DNA from: Paractinoplanes bogorensis | GTDB taxonomy: Bacteria > Actinomycetota > Actinomycetes > Mycobacteriales > Micromonosporaceae | DNA: 64,000 nucleotides | Assembly (NCBI RefSeq): GCF_018829635.1 | Contig: NZ_JAHKKG010000003.1 | Coordinates: 186,001-250,000 of the forward strand | Direction of reading: 5' to 3' | Shown: piece by piece, positions 51,492-62,678 of the stretch | How positions within the stretch are numbered: position 1 is the first letter of the stretch | Layout of the letters: each line of letters begins with the position of its first letter | Notes under the pieces: model-generated | The model's database searches: none | Told to the model about the DNA's origin: nothing | Seen by the model: only the letters and a program-made list of their open reading frames with translations | Translations under genes and position numbers: made by a program

Positions 51492-51821
51492 GTGACTGGT
51501 GAGGGAACCGTGCGCGAATGGCATCCTGACGACGGTTGGGGAGTCATCGATTCCGCAATGACCCCGGGCGGATGCTGGGCCCACTTCGGTAGCGTCCTGA
51601 CGGGCGGCTATCGCGCGCTCAGTCCGGGACAGGTGGTCTCGTTCGAGTTCGAGGCCGGGTGGCAGGACGGCTTCGACTACCGGGCAGTTGCCGTCTGGTC
51701 GGGTGACGAGCGACCCGCAGTCCGGGCGGACGATGCGCCGTCCGGTGCCTACCACAGCAGTCTGCATATCGAGTTCGACGACCCGGCGGACGCTGAAGGG
51801 CCCGGTAGCCCGCCGCGATAG
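51492..51821 (+). CDS. Cold-shock-domain-like small protein
   Basis: A 109-residue protein. GTVREWHPDDGWGVIDSAMTPGGCWAHFGSVL and LSPGQVVSFEFEAGWQDGFDYRAVAVW match the strand order of the CspA fold. The canonical RNP1 KGFGFI motif is replaced by DGWGVI, and the second motif VFVH by CWAHF. A 35-residue acidic tail follows. Nucleic-acid binding is likely but weaker evidence than for true Csp proteins. GTG start at 51492. Confidence 0.75.
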   Translation: MTGEGTVREWHPDDGWGVIDSAMTPGGCWAHFGSVLTGGYRALSPGQVVSFEFEAGWQDGFDYRAVAVWSGDERPAVRADDAPSGAYHSSLHIEFDDPADAEGPGSPPR

Positions 51822-51948
51822 GTCCTGAAGGTCGCTCGAAACGCCGTGCCGCCTCATCAGTGCGTCCATTCGACGACACAACGAGACGGTGAGCCGTCAC
51901 CGATGTGACTGACGCGGTTCGGTGAACGGTGGGTTGGCCGCCGTCTTC

Positions 51949-52044
51949 CGTGCGGCGCCCATTGCCGTCGTCCGTGCGGCGCCCATTGCCGTCGTCCGTG
52001 CGGCGGCCATTGCCGTCGTCCATGCGGCGCCCAATGCCGCCGGA
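51949..52044. repeat. 24-bp x 4 intergenic tandem repeat
   Basis: Units at 51949, 51973, 51997 and 52021 follow CGTGCGGCGCCCATTGCCGT plus CGTC, the last one degenerate. They lie between the cold-shock-like gene and the 3' end of the cellulase gene. Read on the minus strand they would continue DDGNGRRT-type octapeptides, but beyond any real stop codon. Confidence 0.92.
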
Positions 52045-52073
52045 CGGCTGTGCGTCCGGCGGCGTCGGTCTGT

Positions 52074-54515
<2,442 letters not shown>

Positions 54516-54540
54516 TCACACGGTGGACGCAACGTTGTAA

Positions 54541-54554
54541 TGGGAGCGCTCCCA
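54541..54554. promoter_or_regulatory. CebR-type operator box 2
   Basis: A perfect TGGGAGCGCTCCCA, extended to a 16-bp palindrome ATGGGAGCGCTCCCAT at 54540-54555, lies 48 bases upstream of the GH3 start. With box 1 it indicates cellobiose-induced, CebR-repressed expression of both enzymes; the regulator is encoded outside the window. Confidence 0.92.
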
Positions 54555-54602
54555 TGTCACGATGCTCGTCAATGTCCCTCCCCAGGCATTGAGGACCCGC
54601 CC

Positions 54603-57422
54603 ATGCACCCGTCCCCACCTCCCCACCGCCGGCGAGCAGTCGCCCTGACCGGCCTGTTGGCCCTGCTCACATCCCCGTTGGCGGCCGTCACCCCGGCCGC
54701 CGCGAGCGGCCTGACGGCAACCGGCCCCGCAGCTGCGGCGCCAGGCGGCGCCACCTCCGCCCGGCCCGCAATCGCTGCGGCGCTGGACGGCTCCAGTGCG
54801 GCCGGGCTGGCGAGCGCGGCGCTGGGCGGCTCCAGTGCGGCCGGGCTGGCGAGCGCGGCGCTGGACGGCTCCAGTTCGGCCGGGCTGGCGAGCGCGGCGC
54901 TGAACGGCCCCAGTGCGGCCGGGCTCGCGAGTGCGGCGCTGGACGGCTCCAGTTCGGCCGGGCTCGCGAGTGCGGCTCTGAACGGCCCCAGATCGGCCGG
55001 ATCTCGGAACGCCACGCTGGGTGGCTCGGCCGCGACCCGGCTCGAGGCCGCGGCGGTGCTGCCCTATCTGGACCCGGCGCTGCCCGTTGACACCCGTGTC
55101 ACGGACCTGCTGAGCCGGATGAGCCTCGACGACAAGGTCGGGCAGATGACGCAGTCCGAGCGCGGCACGACCACCGCCGCCGACGTCACCTCGTTCCGAG
55201 TGGGGTCGGTGCTCTCCGGCGGCGGCTCGGCACCCTCGCCGAACACGCCCACCGGCTGGGCGGACATGGCCGACAACTACCAGCGCGGCGCGCTCGCCAC
55301 CCCGCTGCAGATCCCGATCCTGTACGGGATCGACGCCGTGCACGGCAACAACAACGTGCCGGGATCGACCATCTTCCCGCACAACATCGGCCTCGGCGCG
55401 ACCCGCGACCCCGCCCTGGTCGAGCGGATCGGGCGCGCCACCGCCGAGGAGGTCACCGGCGCCGGTCAGGACTGGACGTTCGCACCCTGCCTCTGCGTCG
55501 CCCGCAACGACCGCTGGGGCCGCACCTACGAGTCGTTCGGCGAGAAGCCCGAGATCGCCACCTCGATGACGACCATTGTGGACGGTCTGCAGGGCGAACG
55601 GCTGGACGGTCCAGCCTCGGTGCTCGCCACGGCCAAGCACTACATCGGCGACGGCGGCACCACCGGCGGCGTCGACCAGGGCAACACGCAGATCAGCGAG
55701 GCCGAACTGCGGTCGGTGCACCTGCCGCCGTTCACGGCCGCGATCGAGCGCGGGGTCGGCTCGGTGATGATCTCCTACAGCAGCTTCAACGGCGTGAAGC
55801 TGCACGGCAACAAATACCTGATCACCGACCTGCTCAAGGGGGAGCTGGGCTTCACCGGTTTCGTCGTCTCCGACTGGGCCGCCATCGACCAGCTCGACGG
55901 GCAGCGCGGCTTCACCCAGGCCGAGGTTGTCACCGGTGTCAACGCCGGGCTCGACATGATCATGGTGCCGACCGACTGGAAGACATTCGTCGGCTACCTC
56001 AAGGCCGCCGTGCAGGCCGGTCAGATCCCGATGACCCGGATCGACGACGCGAACCGCCGCATCCTCACCAAGAAGTTCGAGATGGGGCTGTTCGAGCACC
56101 CGTACGCGGACCGCAGTTATGCCTCGACCATCGGCAGCGCCGAGCACCGCACGCTGGCCCGGCAGGCCGTACGCCAGTCGCAGGTGCTGCTCAAGAACGC
56201 CGGCAACGTGCTGCCGCTGGCCAAGACCGGGGGCAAGCTCTTCGTGGCCGGCAAGAGCGCCGACGACCTGGGCAATCAGAGCGGCGGCTGGACGGTCAGC
56301 TGGCAGGGCGCGAGCGGCAACACGATCCCCGGCACGTCGATCCTGGCCGGCATCCGCGCGGCGGCCGGCAGCGGCACCACGGTCACCTACAACCGGGACG
56401 GCACCGGCATCGACAACACCTACCGCGCGGCGATTGCCGTGGTAGGCGAGACCCCGTACGCGGAGGGCCAGGGTGACCGCACCGGTTCGATGAGCCTGGA
56501 CGCCACCGATCTGGCCACGCTCTCCCGGCTGCGCGCGTCGGGCGTGCCGGTCGTCGTGGTGCTTGTGTCGGGCCGTCCGCTCGACATCGCGGCCGAGGTC
56601 GGCAACTGGAACGCGCTGCTCGCCGCCTGGCTGCCCGGCAGCGAGGGGTCCGGCGTCGCCGACGTGCTGTTCGGCGACTACAAGCCGACCGGCAAGCTAC
56701 CGGTGACATGGATGCAGTCGGTGTCCCAACAGCCGATCAACGACGGTGATGGCAAGACACCCCTTTTCCCGTACGGGTTCGGCCTGTCCTACGGTGACAC
56801 GCCCCCGGCTGACACCACCCCGCCGAGCGTTCCCGCCGCCCCGACCGCCTCGGCGGTCACGGCCACCGGCTTGACCCTTTCCTGGACGCCGTCCAATGAC
56901 ACCGGTGGCAGCGGCCTCGCCGGCTACGACGTCTACCGCGACGGCACCCTGATCGGCTCGCCCACCACGGCCACCTACGCCGTGACCGGCTTGACGGCCT
57001 CGACCCGCTACGAATTCACCGTCGCCGCACGCGACGCGGCCGGCAACCGCTCGGCCCGCTCGCCCGCCCTTGCGGTCACCACCGCGACCGGCACTACGAC
57101 ACCGGTGTCGTGCCGCGTCCGCTACACCACCAACGACTGGAGCAACGGCTTCACCGGCACCGTAGCGCTGACCAACGCCGGCTCGACCGCGCTCACGCCG
57201 TGGACGCTCACGTGGTCGTTCACCGGCGGCCAGACCGTGACCCAGTCCTGGTCGGCGAAGGTCACCCAGTCCGGCTCCTCGGTCGCCGCCACCGGCGAGG
57301 CTTGGAGCTCCACCCTGGCCGCCGGCGCCACGGTCAGCTTCGGTTTCAACGGCACCCACCCCGGCACCAACCCCCGTCCCGCTTCCTTCACGTTGAACGG
57401 CGCCACATGCGCTACGGAGTAG
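54603..57422 (+). CDS. Secreted GH3 beta-glucosidase with N-terminal repeats, FN3 and CBM2
   Basis: A 939-residue exo-acting glucan glucosidase. A signal peptide (about 1-35) is followed by six to seven 13-residue repeats (AALDGSSAAGLAS, residues 59-149). The GH3 TIM-barrel (LPVDTRVTDLLSRMSLDDKVGQMTQ...; YGIDAVHGNNN; GQDWTFAPCLCVARNDRWGRTYE; KHYIGDG) carries the nucleophile Asp424 in VVSDWAAI. The alpha/beta sandwich, with VLVSGRPLDI, ends at LFPYGFGLSYG. An FN3 domain lies at about 737-830 and a CBM2 at 837-939. The repeats precede the mature enzyme. Together with the GH9 gene it would convert cellulose to glucose. Confidence 0.94.
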   Translation: MHPSPPPHRRRAVALTGLLALLTSPLAAVTPAAASGLTATGPAAAAPGGATSARPAIAAALDGSSAAGLASAALGGSSAAGLASAALDGSSSAGLASAALNGPSAAGLASAALDGSSSAGLASAALNGPRSAGSRNATLGGSAATRLEAAAVLPYLDPALPVDTRVTDLLSRMSLDDKVGQMTQSERGTTTAADVTSFRVGSVLSGGGSAPSPNTPTGWADMADNYQRGALATPLQIPILYGIDAVHGNNNVPGSTIFPHNIGLGATRDPALVERIGRATAEEVTGAGQDWTFAPCLCVARNDRWGRTYESFGEKPEIATSMTTIVDGLQGERLDGPASVLATAKHYIGDGGTTGGVDQGNTQISEAELRSVHLPPFTAAIERGVGSVMISYSSFNGVKLHGNKYLITDLLKGELGFTGFVVSDWAAIDQLDGQRGFTQAEVVTGVNAGLDMIMVPTDWKTFVGYLKAAVQAGQIPMTRIDDANRRILTKKFEMGLFEHPYADRSYASTIGSAEHRTLARQAVRQSQVLLKNAGNVLPLAKTGGKLFVAGKSADDLGNQSGGWTVSWQGASGNTIPGTSILAGIRAAAGSGTTVTYNRDGTGIDNTYRAAIAVVGETPYAEGQGDRTGSMSLDATDLATLSRLRASGVPVVVVLVSGRPLDIAAEVGNWNALLAAWLPGSEGSGVADVLFGDYKPTGKLPVTWMQSVSQQPINDGDGKTPLFPYGFGLSYGDTPPADTTPPSVPAAPTASAVTATGLTLSWTPSNDTGGSGLAGYDVYRDGTLIGSPTTATYAVTGLTASTRYEFTVAARDAAGNRSARSPALAVTTATGTTTPVSCRVRYTTNDWSNGFTGTVALTNAGSTALTPWTLTWSFTGGQTVTQSWSAKVTQSGSSVAATGEAWSSTLAAGATVSFGFNGTHPGTNPRPASFTLNGATCATE
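54777..55049. repeat. 39-bp x 6-7 coding minisatellite (GH3 N-terminus)
   Basis: Six 39-bp units from 54777, then a degenerate seventh, encode AAL(D/G/N)G(S/P)SxAGLAS. Units 3 and 5 and units 2 and 4 share variants, so a two-unit block was probably duplicated. The array lies just after the signal peptide and before the catalytic domain. Confidence 0.95.
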
Positions 57423-57822
57423 CCGTTCCTTCGCGACGTCACCGGTGTCGTGCGTATCGGTCGGTTCTGGCCGCACGAGTCAACGGTCACGGCGCGGGTG
57501 TCGTGGCGACGGGCCGGCGGCCCGGGCGCGGAACGGCTGGGTGTCGCGCCGATGTCATGCGTGGCGTGGCCGGCCGTGGTCGGCGGTGGGACAACGGCAG
57601 ACGTCAGCCGGACCGGCTCGGCGACGGGTGTCAGCAACGGACCGGTTCGCGGACGGTTGTCAGCACCCCTGCGGGCGCCCTCGACGAGGCGGCGCTCCCG
57701 CCACCATCGGCGGGCACGGCCCGCACAGCGAGGCCCTTCTGCGGCTGAACGCCAGGCAACTCCTCCAGACGGCGGCTTTGTGCCGTTGAAATGCCCATCC
57801 CCACGAAGCTAGGAGCCTGTAC
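57423..57822. other. 400-bp intergenic region with an imperfect ~29-bp repeat
   Basis: This stretch holds GACGG(G/T)TGTCAGCA at 57623 and 57652, and a weaker third relative around 57592, a period of about 29 bp. No convincing coding frame, terminator or RNA gene is visible in the remainder. The RCC1 gene's AGGAG site lies at 57811. Confidence 0.6.
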
Positions 57823-58986
57823 GTGAAGAAGAACCGACACGGCCGGTGGCGACCGGTGACCATGTTGATGACCGCGCTCGCGACGATGATCGGGCTGGGC
57901 GCGATGGCGGCGCCGGCCAGTGCGGCGGCGGCCCCGGTCAAGTCCAAGGTGTCTACCGGTTATGCGCACACCTGCGTGGTGCAGGGGACGGCCGGAACGT
58001 TGTCGTGCTGGGGAGGTAACTACAGCGGTCAGCTTGGTGACGGCACGACCATCAACCGGACGGCGCCGGCGCGGATCGGCGACGGCTGGGCCACTGTGGA
58101 CGGGGGGACCAGCTACAACTGTGGGATCAAGACGAACGGCACCCTGTGGTGCTGGGGGAGCAACACCCGCGGGCAGCTCGGCGATGGAACGACCACGCGG
58201 CGAACCGCTCCGGTGCAGGTGGGCGCGGCCACCACGTGGGCCAGCGTGAGCGCGGGGGACAGTCATACGTGTGCCACGCGTACGGAGGGAACGCTTTTCT
58301 GTTGGGGTTTCAACCGGTTCGGGCAGTTGGGTGATGGGGCGGCCGTCTACACCGCGACCACGCCGCTGCAAGTGGGCACGGCTACCAACTGGGCCGGTGT
58401 CACCGCGGGATTTGCGCACACGTGTGCCACGCGTACGGAGGGAACGCTCTTCTGCTGGGGGGACAGCTCGACCGGGCAGCTCGGCACGGGGGCGCTCGGC
58501 TACAAGACGACGCCTACGCAGGTCGGCACGTCGAGCAGCTGGACCGGGGTGACCGCCGGCTATCTGTTCACCTGTGGGACGCAGACCGGCGGCACGTTGT
58601 GGTGCTGGGGCGAGAACGGGTACGGGCAGCTCGGTGTCACCGGTAGCTACCAGGCGGCGCCGGTGCAGGTCGGCACTGTCTCGACATGGACCGGGGTTCG
58701 TGCGGGCTTCGACACGGCGTGCGCCAGCCGGACCGACGGAAGCCTGTGGTGCTGGGGCAACAACGCCTTCGGGCAGCTGGCCGACGGCACGACGACCCAC
58801 CGTTACGCGCCGGTGCGCATCGGAACCGCCACCGCCTGGACCAGCGACACCGCCGTCGGCTATCACAACTGCGGCATCCAGACGGGCGGCGGCCTGTGGT
58901 GCTGGGGCGGCAACGACAACGGTCAGCTGGGCGACGGCACCACCACCTCGCGCCCGGCCCCGCAGCAGGTGACCGTCCCGGCCTGA
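57823..58986 (+). CDS. Secreted RCC1-repeat protein
   Basis: A 387-residue extracellular protein: signal peptide (MKKNRHGRWRPVTMLMTALATMIGLGAMAAPASA) followed by seven units of about 45-50 residues, each with a form of SAGxxHTCATRTxGTLxCWGxNxxGQLGDGT. This is a complete seven-bladed RCC1/BLIP-II-like propeller with no other domain. The Cys pair in each blade (HTC...CWG) suggests disulfides. BLIP-II of streptomycetes, a beta-lactamase inhibitor, has this fold, so protein binding is likely and the target open. GTG start after AGGAG; two hairpins follow the stop. Confidence 0.9.
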   Translation: MKKNRHGRWRPVTMLMTALATMIGLGAMAAPASAAAAPVKSKVSTGYAHTCVVQGTAGTLSCWGGNYSGQLGDGTTINRTAPARIGDGWATVDGGTSYNCGIKTNGTLWCWGSNTRGQLGDGTTTRRTAPVQVGAATTWASVSAGDSHTCATRTEGTLFCWGFNRFGQLGDGAAVYTATTPLQVGTATNWAGVTAGFAHTCATRTEGTLFCWGDSSTGQLGTGALGYKTTPTQVGTSSSWTGVTAGYLFTCGTQTGGTLWCWGENGYGQLGVTGSYQAAPVQVGTVSTWTGVRAGFDTACASRTDGSLWCWGNNAFGQLADGTTTHRYAPVRIGTATAWTSDTAVGYHNCGIQTGGGLWCWGGNDNGQLGDGTTTSRPAPQQVTVPA

Positions 58987-59001
58987 TCCGCGCATCAGGA
59001 C

Positions 59002-59044
59002 GCGCAACGCCCGCGCGGCGAACGAGCATTCGCGGGCGTTGCGC
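59002..59044 (+). terminator. Hairpin after the RCC1-repeat gene
   Basis: GCGCAACGCCCGCG and CGCGGGCGTTGCGC form a perfect 14-bp stem with a 15-base loop, 16 bases after the stop. No T-run follows, as is common in high-GC actinomycetes. Confidence 0.75.
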
Positions 59045-59080
59045 CGCGAGAAGCAGAATGGCGCGCGCCGCGAGAAGCAG

Positions 59081-59114
59081 CGGCCTGGGCTCGAGGTCAG
59101 ATGAGCCCAGGCCG
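59081..59114. terminator. Hairpin between convergent genes
   Basis: CGGCCTGGGCTC and GAGCCCAGGCCG pair perfectly over 12 bp around a 10-base loop, 13 bases after the stop of the minus-strand gene ending at 59127. The symmetric stem can end transcription from both sides. GCCGCGAGAAGCAG is duplicated directly just upstream, at 59043 and 59067. Confidence 0.75.
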
Positions 59115-59126
59115 AGCGAACGGGAC

Positions 59127-59900
59127 TCAGAAGCCGGGGAACGCCGCCCGCAGCTGGTCGAGCGACACGTTCCCGGAAACCGAAACCCCAGCCGGCGTGA
59201 AGGCGGGCTTCAGCCGGCCGTAGAGCAGCCGGATCGCGGCCTCGAGCGGCCCGTCGAAGGACGCGGTGGTGGCCGGCGACTCCGTCGTGAGCCGGACCGA
59301 GTTGTCAATCACGATGCGGTACGGAGTGTCGGCCACCGAGATGACCGCGTCCACGCCGGCCGGCTTGCCGATGAAGCCGAGCAGGAAGCCGATCCCACCG
59401 GTCAGGTGCTCGGCGAGCAGCGCGGCCGACAGGAGCTCGGCCGCCGGGTCGATGCCGGCCCGGACGTCCCAGCTGTGCGGGGCGGTCTCGCTGAGCCGCA
59501 GGCCGATGAACGTCTCCAGCGGCACCGGCTCCGGCATGAACGTCTTCACCTTGAGCTCGTCGTGCCGCTCGGCCGGAATCGCCTCGAGTGCCGAGACCAG
59601 CGCCTCGTCCGACTCGAGCATGCCGGTGGCCTGGTCTTGCGGGCTGAGCGCGTTCCACCGGTCCCAGACGCTCTGGTTGAAGCCGTCGCCGGGGGCGTCG
59701 GCCTCGCCCAGCACGGCGCGCAGGGCGGCCAGCTGGATCTCGGCGCCGCTGCCCATGTGGGAGAGGACGTCGGCCACCGTCCACTCGGAGGCGCCGGACG
59801 GGCCCGTGAGCTGGTCGGCGGTGAGCGCCGGAACGAGAGCGGCGAGGGTGTCGTGCTCACTGCGCAGGGCCGCAATCGTGCGGCCGGCAAGGGTCGTCAT
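59127..59900 (-). CDS. Mycothiol-type DinB-fold protein (maleylpyruvate-isomerase family)
   Basis: A 257-residue four-helix-bundle protein. RTIAALRSEHDTLAALVPALTADQLTGPSGASEWTVADVLSHMGSGAEI (His of the metal site in LSHMG), the central ETFIGLRLSETAPHSWDVRAG (second His and Asp) and a C-terminal sterol-carrier-like part (ISVADTPYRIVIDNSVRL) match the mycothiol-dependent maleylpyruvate isomerase family. Members transfer or use mycothiol in detoxification; the substrate is unknown. This DinB-fold family is unrelated in function to polymerase DinB. Confidence 0.88.
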   Translation of the reverse strand: MTTLAGRTIAALRSEHDTLAALVPALTADQLTGPSGASEWTVADVLSHMGSGAEIQLAALRAVLGEADAPGDGFNQSVWDRWNALSPQDQATGMLESDEALVSALEAIPAERHDELKVKTFMPEPVPLETFIGLRLSETAPHSWDVRAGIDPAAELLSAALLAEHLTGGIGFLLGFIGKPAGVDAVISVADTPYRIVIDNSVRLTTESPATTASFDGPLEAAIRLLYGRLKPAFTPAGVSVSGNVSLDQLRAAFPGF

Positions 59901-59997
59901 ATGTCGAAGCCTACGGCCGGCCCCGATCAAGGGCCCGTTCAAGGACCGTGACGGACCGAACAAGCCGTGCGGAACAGATCCATGTAAGGCTGACCGC

Positions 59998-62649
59998 ATG
60001 GCGGCGGTCGGGCGGGACGAGGAGAGCCGGATCCTCGATTCCCTGCTCACCGGCGCGGCCGGCGGCCGGGGCGCCGCGCTGGTGCTCCGCGGAGAGGCCG
60101 GAATCGGCAAGTCGCTGCTGCTCGAACAGACCATCGCCCGCGCGACCGCGATGAGAACCCTCCGTGTCACCGGTGTCCAGCAGGAGATCCTTATCCCGTA
60201 CGCCGGTCTGGAGCATCTGCTCCGGCCCTTGGCCCCCGCGTGGCGCCTCCCCGATTCTCCGTACCGGGCCGCCATCGAGATCCTGGAACTGCTCGGCGCC
60301 CAGGACCGCCCGGTGCTGCTGGCGGCCGAGGACGCGCACTGGCTCGACACCGAGACGTGGGAGACCCTGGCCTTCCTCAGCCGCCGCATCGAGTCCGACC
60401 GTGTCACCGTGGTCATGGCCGCCCGCGACGGTGAGGACGTCGACCGGCGGCTGGCCGTGGCCGGGCTGCCCGAGCTGCGGCTGGAACCGTTGTCACCGGT
60501 GGACTCGGGGACGCTGCTCGACCGCGCCGCCCCCGGTCTGCTGCCCGCCCTGCGGGCCCGGGTGCTGGACGAGGCGGCCGGCAACCCGCTCGGCCTGGTC
60601 GAGCTGGGCGCGGCGGCCGCCCGGTCCGGTGGCTCGGCCCTGCTGCCGTCGTCGCTGCCGTTGAGCACCCGGGTCGAGCGCACCTTCGCCGGTCTGGTCG
60701 CCGACCTGCCGGTGCTCGCGCAGGAGCTGCTGCTGCTCGCGGCCCTCAACGACGACGGCAACCTGGACGAGATCCTGGCCGCGGCCGCCGTGCTTTCCGG
60801 CGCCGAAGTACCGCCGACGGCCGTGCAGCCCGCCGTGACGACCCGCCTGATCAGCGTGGACGAGCAGTTCGAGCTGCGCTTCCGGCATCCGCTGCTGCGG
60901 TCGGCGCTGCGCCAGCGGGCCGCACCGGGCGATCGCCGCCGGGCTCATGCGGCGCTGGCCGAGGTGCTCGCGGACCAGCCGGAACGCGCGCTCTGGCACC
61001 GCGCGTCGGCGGTGGCCGGGCCCGACGAGACGCTCGCGGCCGAGCTGATGGCCGCCGCGGCCGAGGCCGAGCAGCGGCACGCGGTCGCGTTCGCCCTGGC
61101 CGCGGCCCAGCGGGCGATCCAGCTGAGCGAGGACCCGGCCGCGCGCGGCCGCCGCCAGGTCTGGGCCTGTTTCCTGGCCTACGACCAGGGCGACGACGCG
61201 ACCGTCCGGCGGTTGCTGGCCGAGCTCGACGAGACCGTCCTGCGCCCGGTCGACCGGGCCCGGCTGGCCTGCTTCCGCGAGGCCCACGACTCGCTGGCCT
61301 GGTCCGGCCCGGAGCGGCTGCTGGCCTACGCCGAGCTGATCGACACCGTGCGGCGGGACGGCGACCCGGTCCACGCCGTACGGGCGTTGGGCGAGCTCAC
61401 CCTGCGCGTGTTCTACGCCAACGCGCCCCAGCCGGTCCGCGACCGCATCGTCGAGATCACGCTGGACCTCGGACTGCCCGCCGACGACCCGCTCCGGACC
61501 GGCATGCTGTTGCAGTTCGCGCCGGTCGAGCACGGCGCGGCCGGCCTCGAGCGGCTGCGACGGCTCGTGCATCGCACCGACCTGTCGGCGGACTGGCGGA
61601 GCAGCCTGGCCATCGCCGCCTGGGGGATCGGCGCCTTCGAGATCAGCGGCACGTTCGCGCTGTCGGCCGCGGCCGAGCTGCGCACCCAGGGCCGGATCGG
61701 CACCCTGGTCAAGGCGCTGAACACGGCCTCGTCGGCCTACGCGGCGCTCGGCGACACCCGGGCCGCGCTGCCGATGGCGACCGAGAGTGTCGCGCTGGCC
61801 CGGGAGGCCGGCATGGGCACGTGGGTGCTGGGCGGCGAGCTGACCGTCAGCCTGGCCGAGGCGCTGCGGGGTGACGTCGAGCCGGCCCGCCGCCGGGCCG
61901 ACCAGGCCGAGCAGGTGCTGACCGCGGCCCGGCGCTTCCCGATGCTCGCGCTGGTGCAGCGGACCCGGGGCGTGGCCGCGCTGGCCGAGGGGCACGCCGA
62001 CGACGCGTTCCACCAGCTGATGCGGGTCTTCGACCCGGCCGACGGCGCCTGGTTCCCGAACCACCAGCTGCAACTGCTGGGTCACCTGGCCGAGGCGGCG
62101 CTGCTCGGCGGCTTCCTCGACGAGCTGGCCCCGGTGGTGGCCGCGATGGAACCGGTGGCCGAGCAGAGCCGCTCCCCGGCGCTGCTCATCGGCCTGTCCT
62201 TCGCCCGGGCCGTGCTCACCGGCGACTACGAGAAGGCGCTGGTCGACGAGCTGACCGGGTGGCCGTTCGACCGGGCCCGGCTCCAGCTCGCGTACGGGGC
62301 CGCCCTGCGCCGTTCGTTCCGGCTGGTCGAATGCCGGCCGTTGCTGCGCGAGGCCGCCACGACGTTCGACACGCTCGGCGCGACGCCGTGGGCCGACCGG
62401 GCCCGGGCCGAGCTGCGCGCGACGGGCGAGACCCGGCGGCGACCGCGCGACACCATGGACGCGCTCACCCCGCAGGAGCAGCAGATCGCCCGGCTGGCCG
62501 CGCAGGGCCTGAGCAACCGCGAGATCGGCGAGCGGCTGTTCCTGTCGCCGCGCACGGTGAGCACCCACCTGTACCGGATCTATCCCAAGGTGAACGTGAA
62601 GTCGCGGGCCGAGCTGGCCCGGGTCATTACGTCATCCGACGTAGGTTGA
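59998..62649 (+). CDS. Large ATP-binding LuxR family regulator (LAL type)
   Basis: An 883-residue regulator. An AAA-like ATPase domain has Walker A RGEAGIGKSLLLEQ (31-44) and Walker B VLLAAEDAHWLD. A long helical tetratricopeptide-like middle (about 350-800) ends in a LuxR helix-turn-helix (822-880: ALTPQEQQIARLAAQGLSNREIGERLFLSPRTVSTHLYRIYPKVNVKSRAELARV). The third-last helix has YPKVNV where YRKLGV is usual. LAL regulators activate secondary-metabolism or catabolic operons. The ATG at 59998 gives the correct N-terminus; longer open sequence upstream is not family-like. A SARP gene follows 29 bases on. Confidence 0.92.
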   Translation: MAAVGRDEESRILDSLLTGAAGGRGAALVLRGEAGIGKSLLLEQTIARATAMRTLRVTGVQQEILIPYAGLEHLLRPLAPAWRLPDSPYRAAIEILELLGAQDRPVLLAAEDAHWLDTETWETLAFLSRRIESDRVTVVMAARDGEDVDRRLAVAGLPELRLEPLSPVDSGTLLDRAAPGLLPALRARVLDEAAGNPLGLVELGAAAARSGGSALLPSSLPLSTRVERTFAGLVADLPVLAQELLLLAALNDDGNLDEILAAAAVLSGAEVPPTAVQPAVTTRLISVDEQFELRFRHPLLRSALRQRAAPGDRRRAHAALAEVLADQPERALWHRASAVAGPDETLAAELMAAAAEAEQRHAVAFALAAAQRAIQLSEDPAARGRRQVWACFLAYDQGDDATVRRLLAELDETVLRPVDRARLACFREAHDSLAWSGPERLLAYAELIDTVRRDGDPVHAVRALGELTLRVFYANAPQPVRDRIVEITLDLGLPADDPLRTGMLLQFAPVEHGAAGLERLRRLVHRTDLSADWRSSLAIAAWGIGAFEISGTFALSAAAELRTQGRIGTLVKALNTASSAYAALGDTRAALPMATESVALAREAGMGTWVLGGELTVSLAEALRGDVEPARRRADQAEQVLTAARRFPMLALVQRTRGVAALAEGHADDAFHQLMRVFDPADGAWFPNHQLQLLGHLAEAALLGGFLDELAPVVAAMEPVAEQSRSPALLIGLSFARAVLTGDYEKALVDELTGWPFDRARLQLAYGAALRRSFRLVECRPLLREAATTFDTLGATPWADRARAELRATGETRRRPRDTMDALTPQEQQIARLAAQGLSNREIGERLFLSPRTVSTHLYRIYPKVNVKSRAELARVITSSDVG

Positions 62650-62678
62650 GCACCGGCCGGGCGACCTAGCGTCGGGTC

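Noticed and set aside
57450..57812. Short open frames in the GH3-RCC1 spacer
   Set aside because: No ribosome sites, shifting Arg-rich translations and an underlying 29-bp repeat; no sign of coding selection.
59266..59997. Extension of the LuxR-type regulator by about 240 residues
   Set aside because: This part is antisense to the DinB-fold gene and lacks domains; the regulator N-terminus starts with the ATPase domain at 59998.
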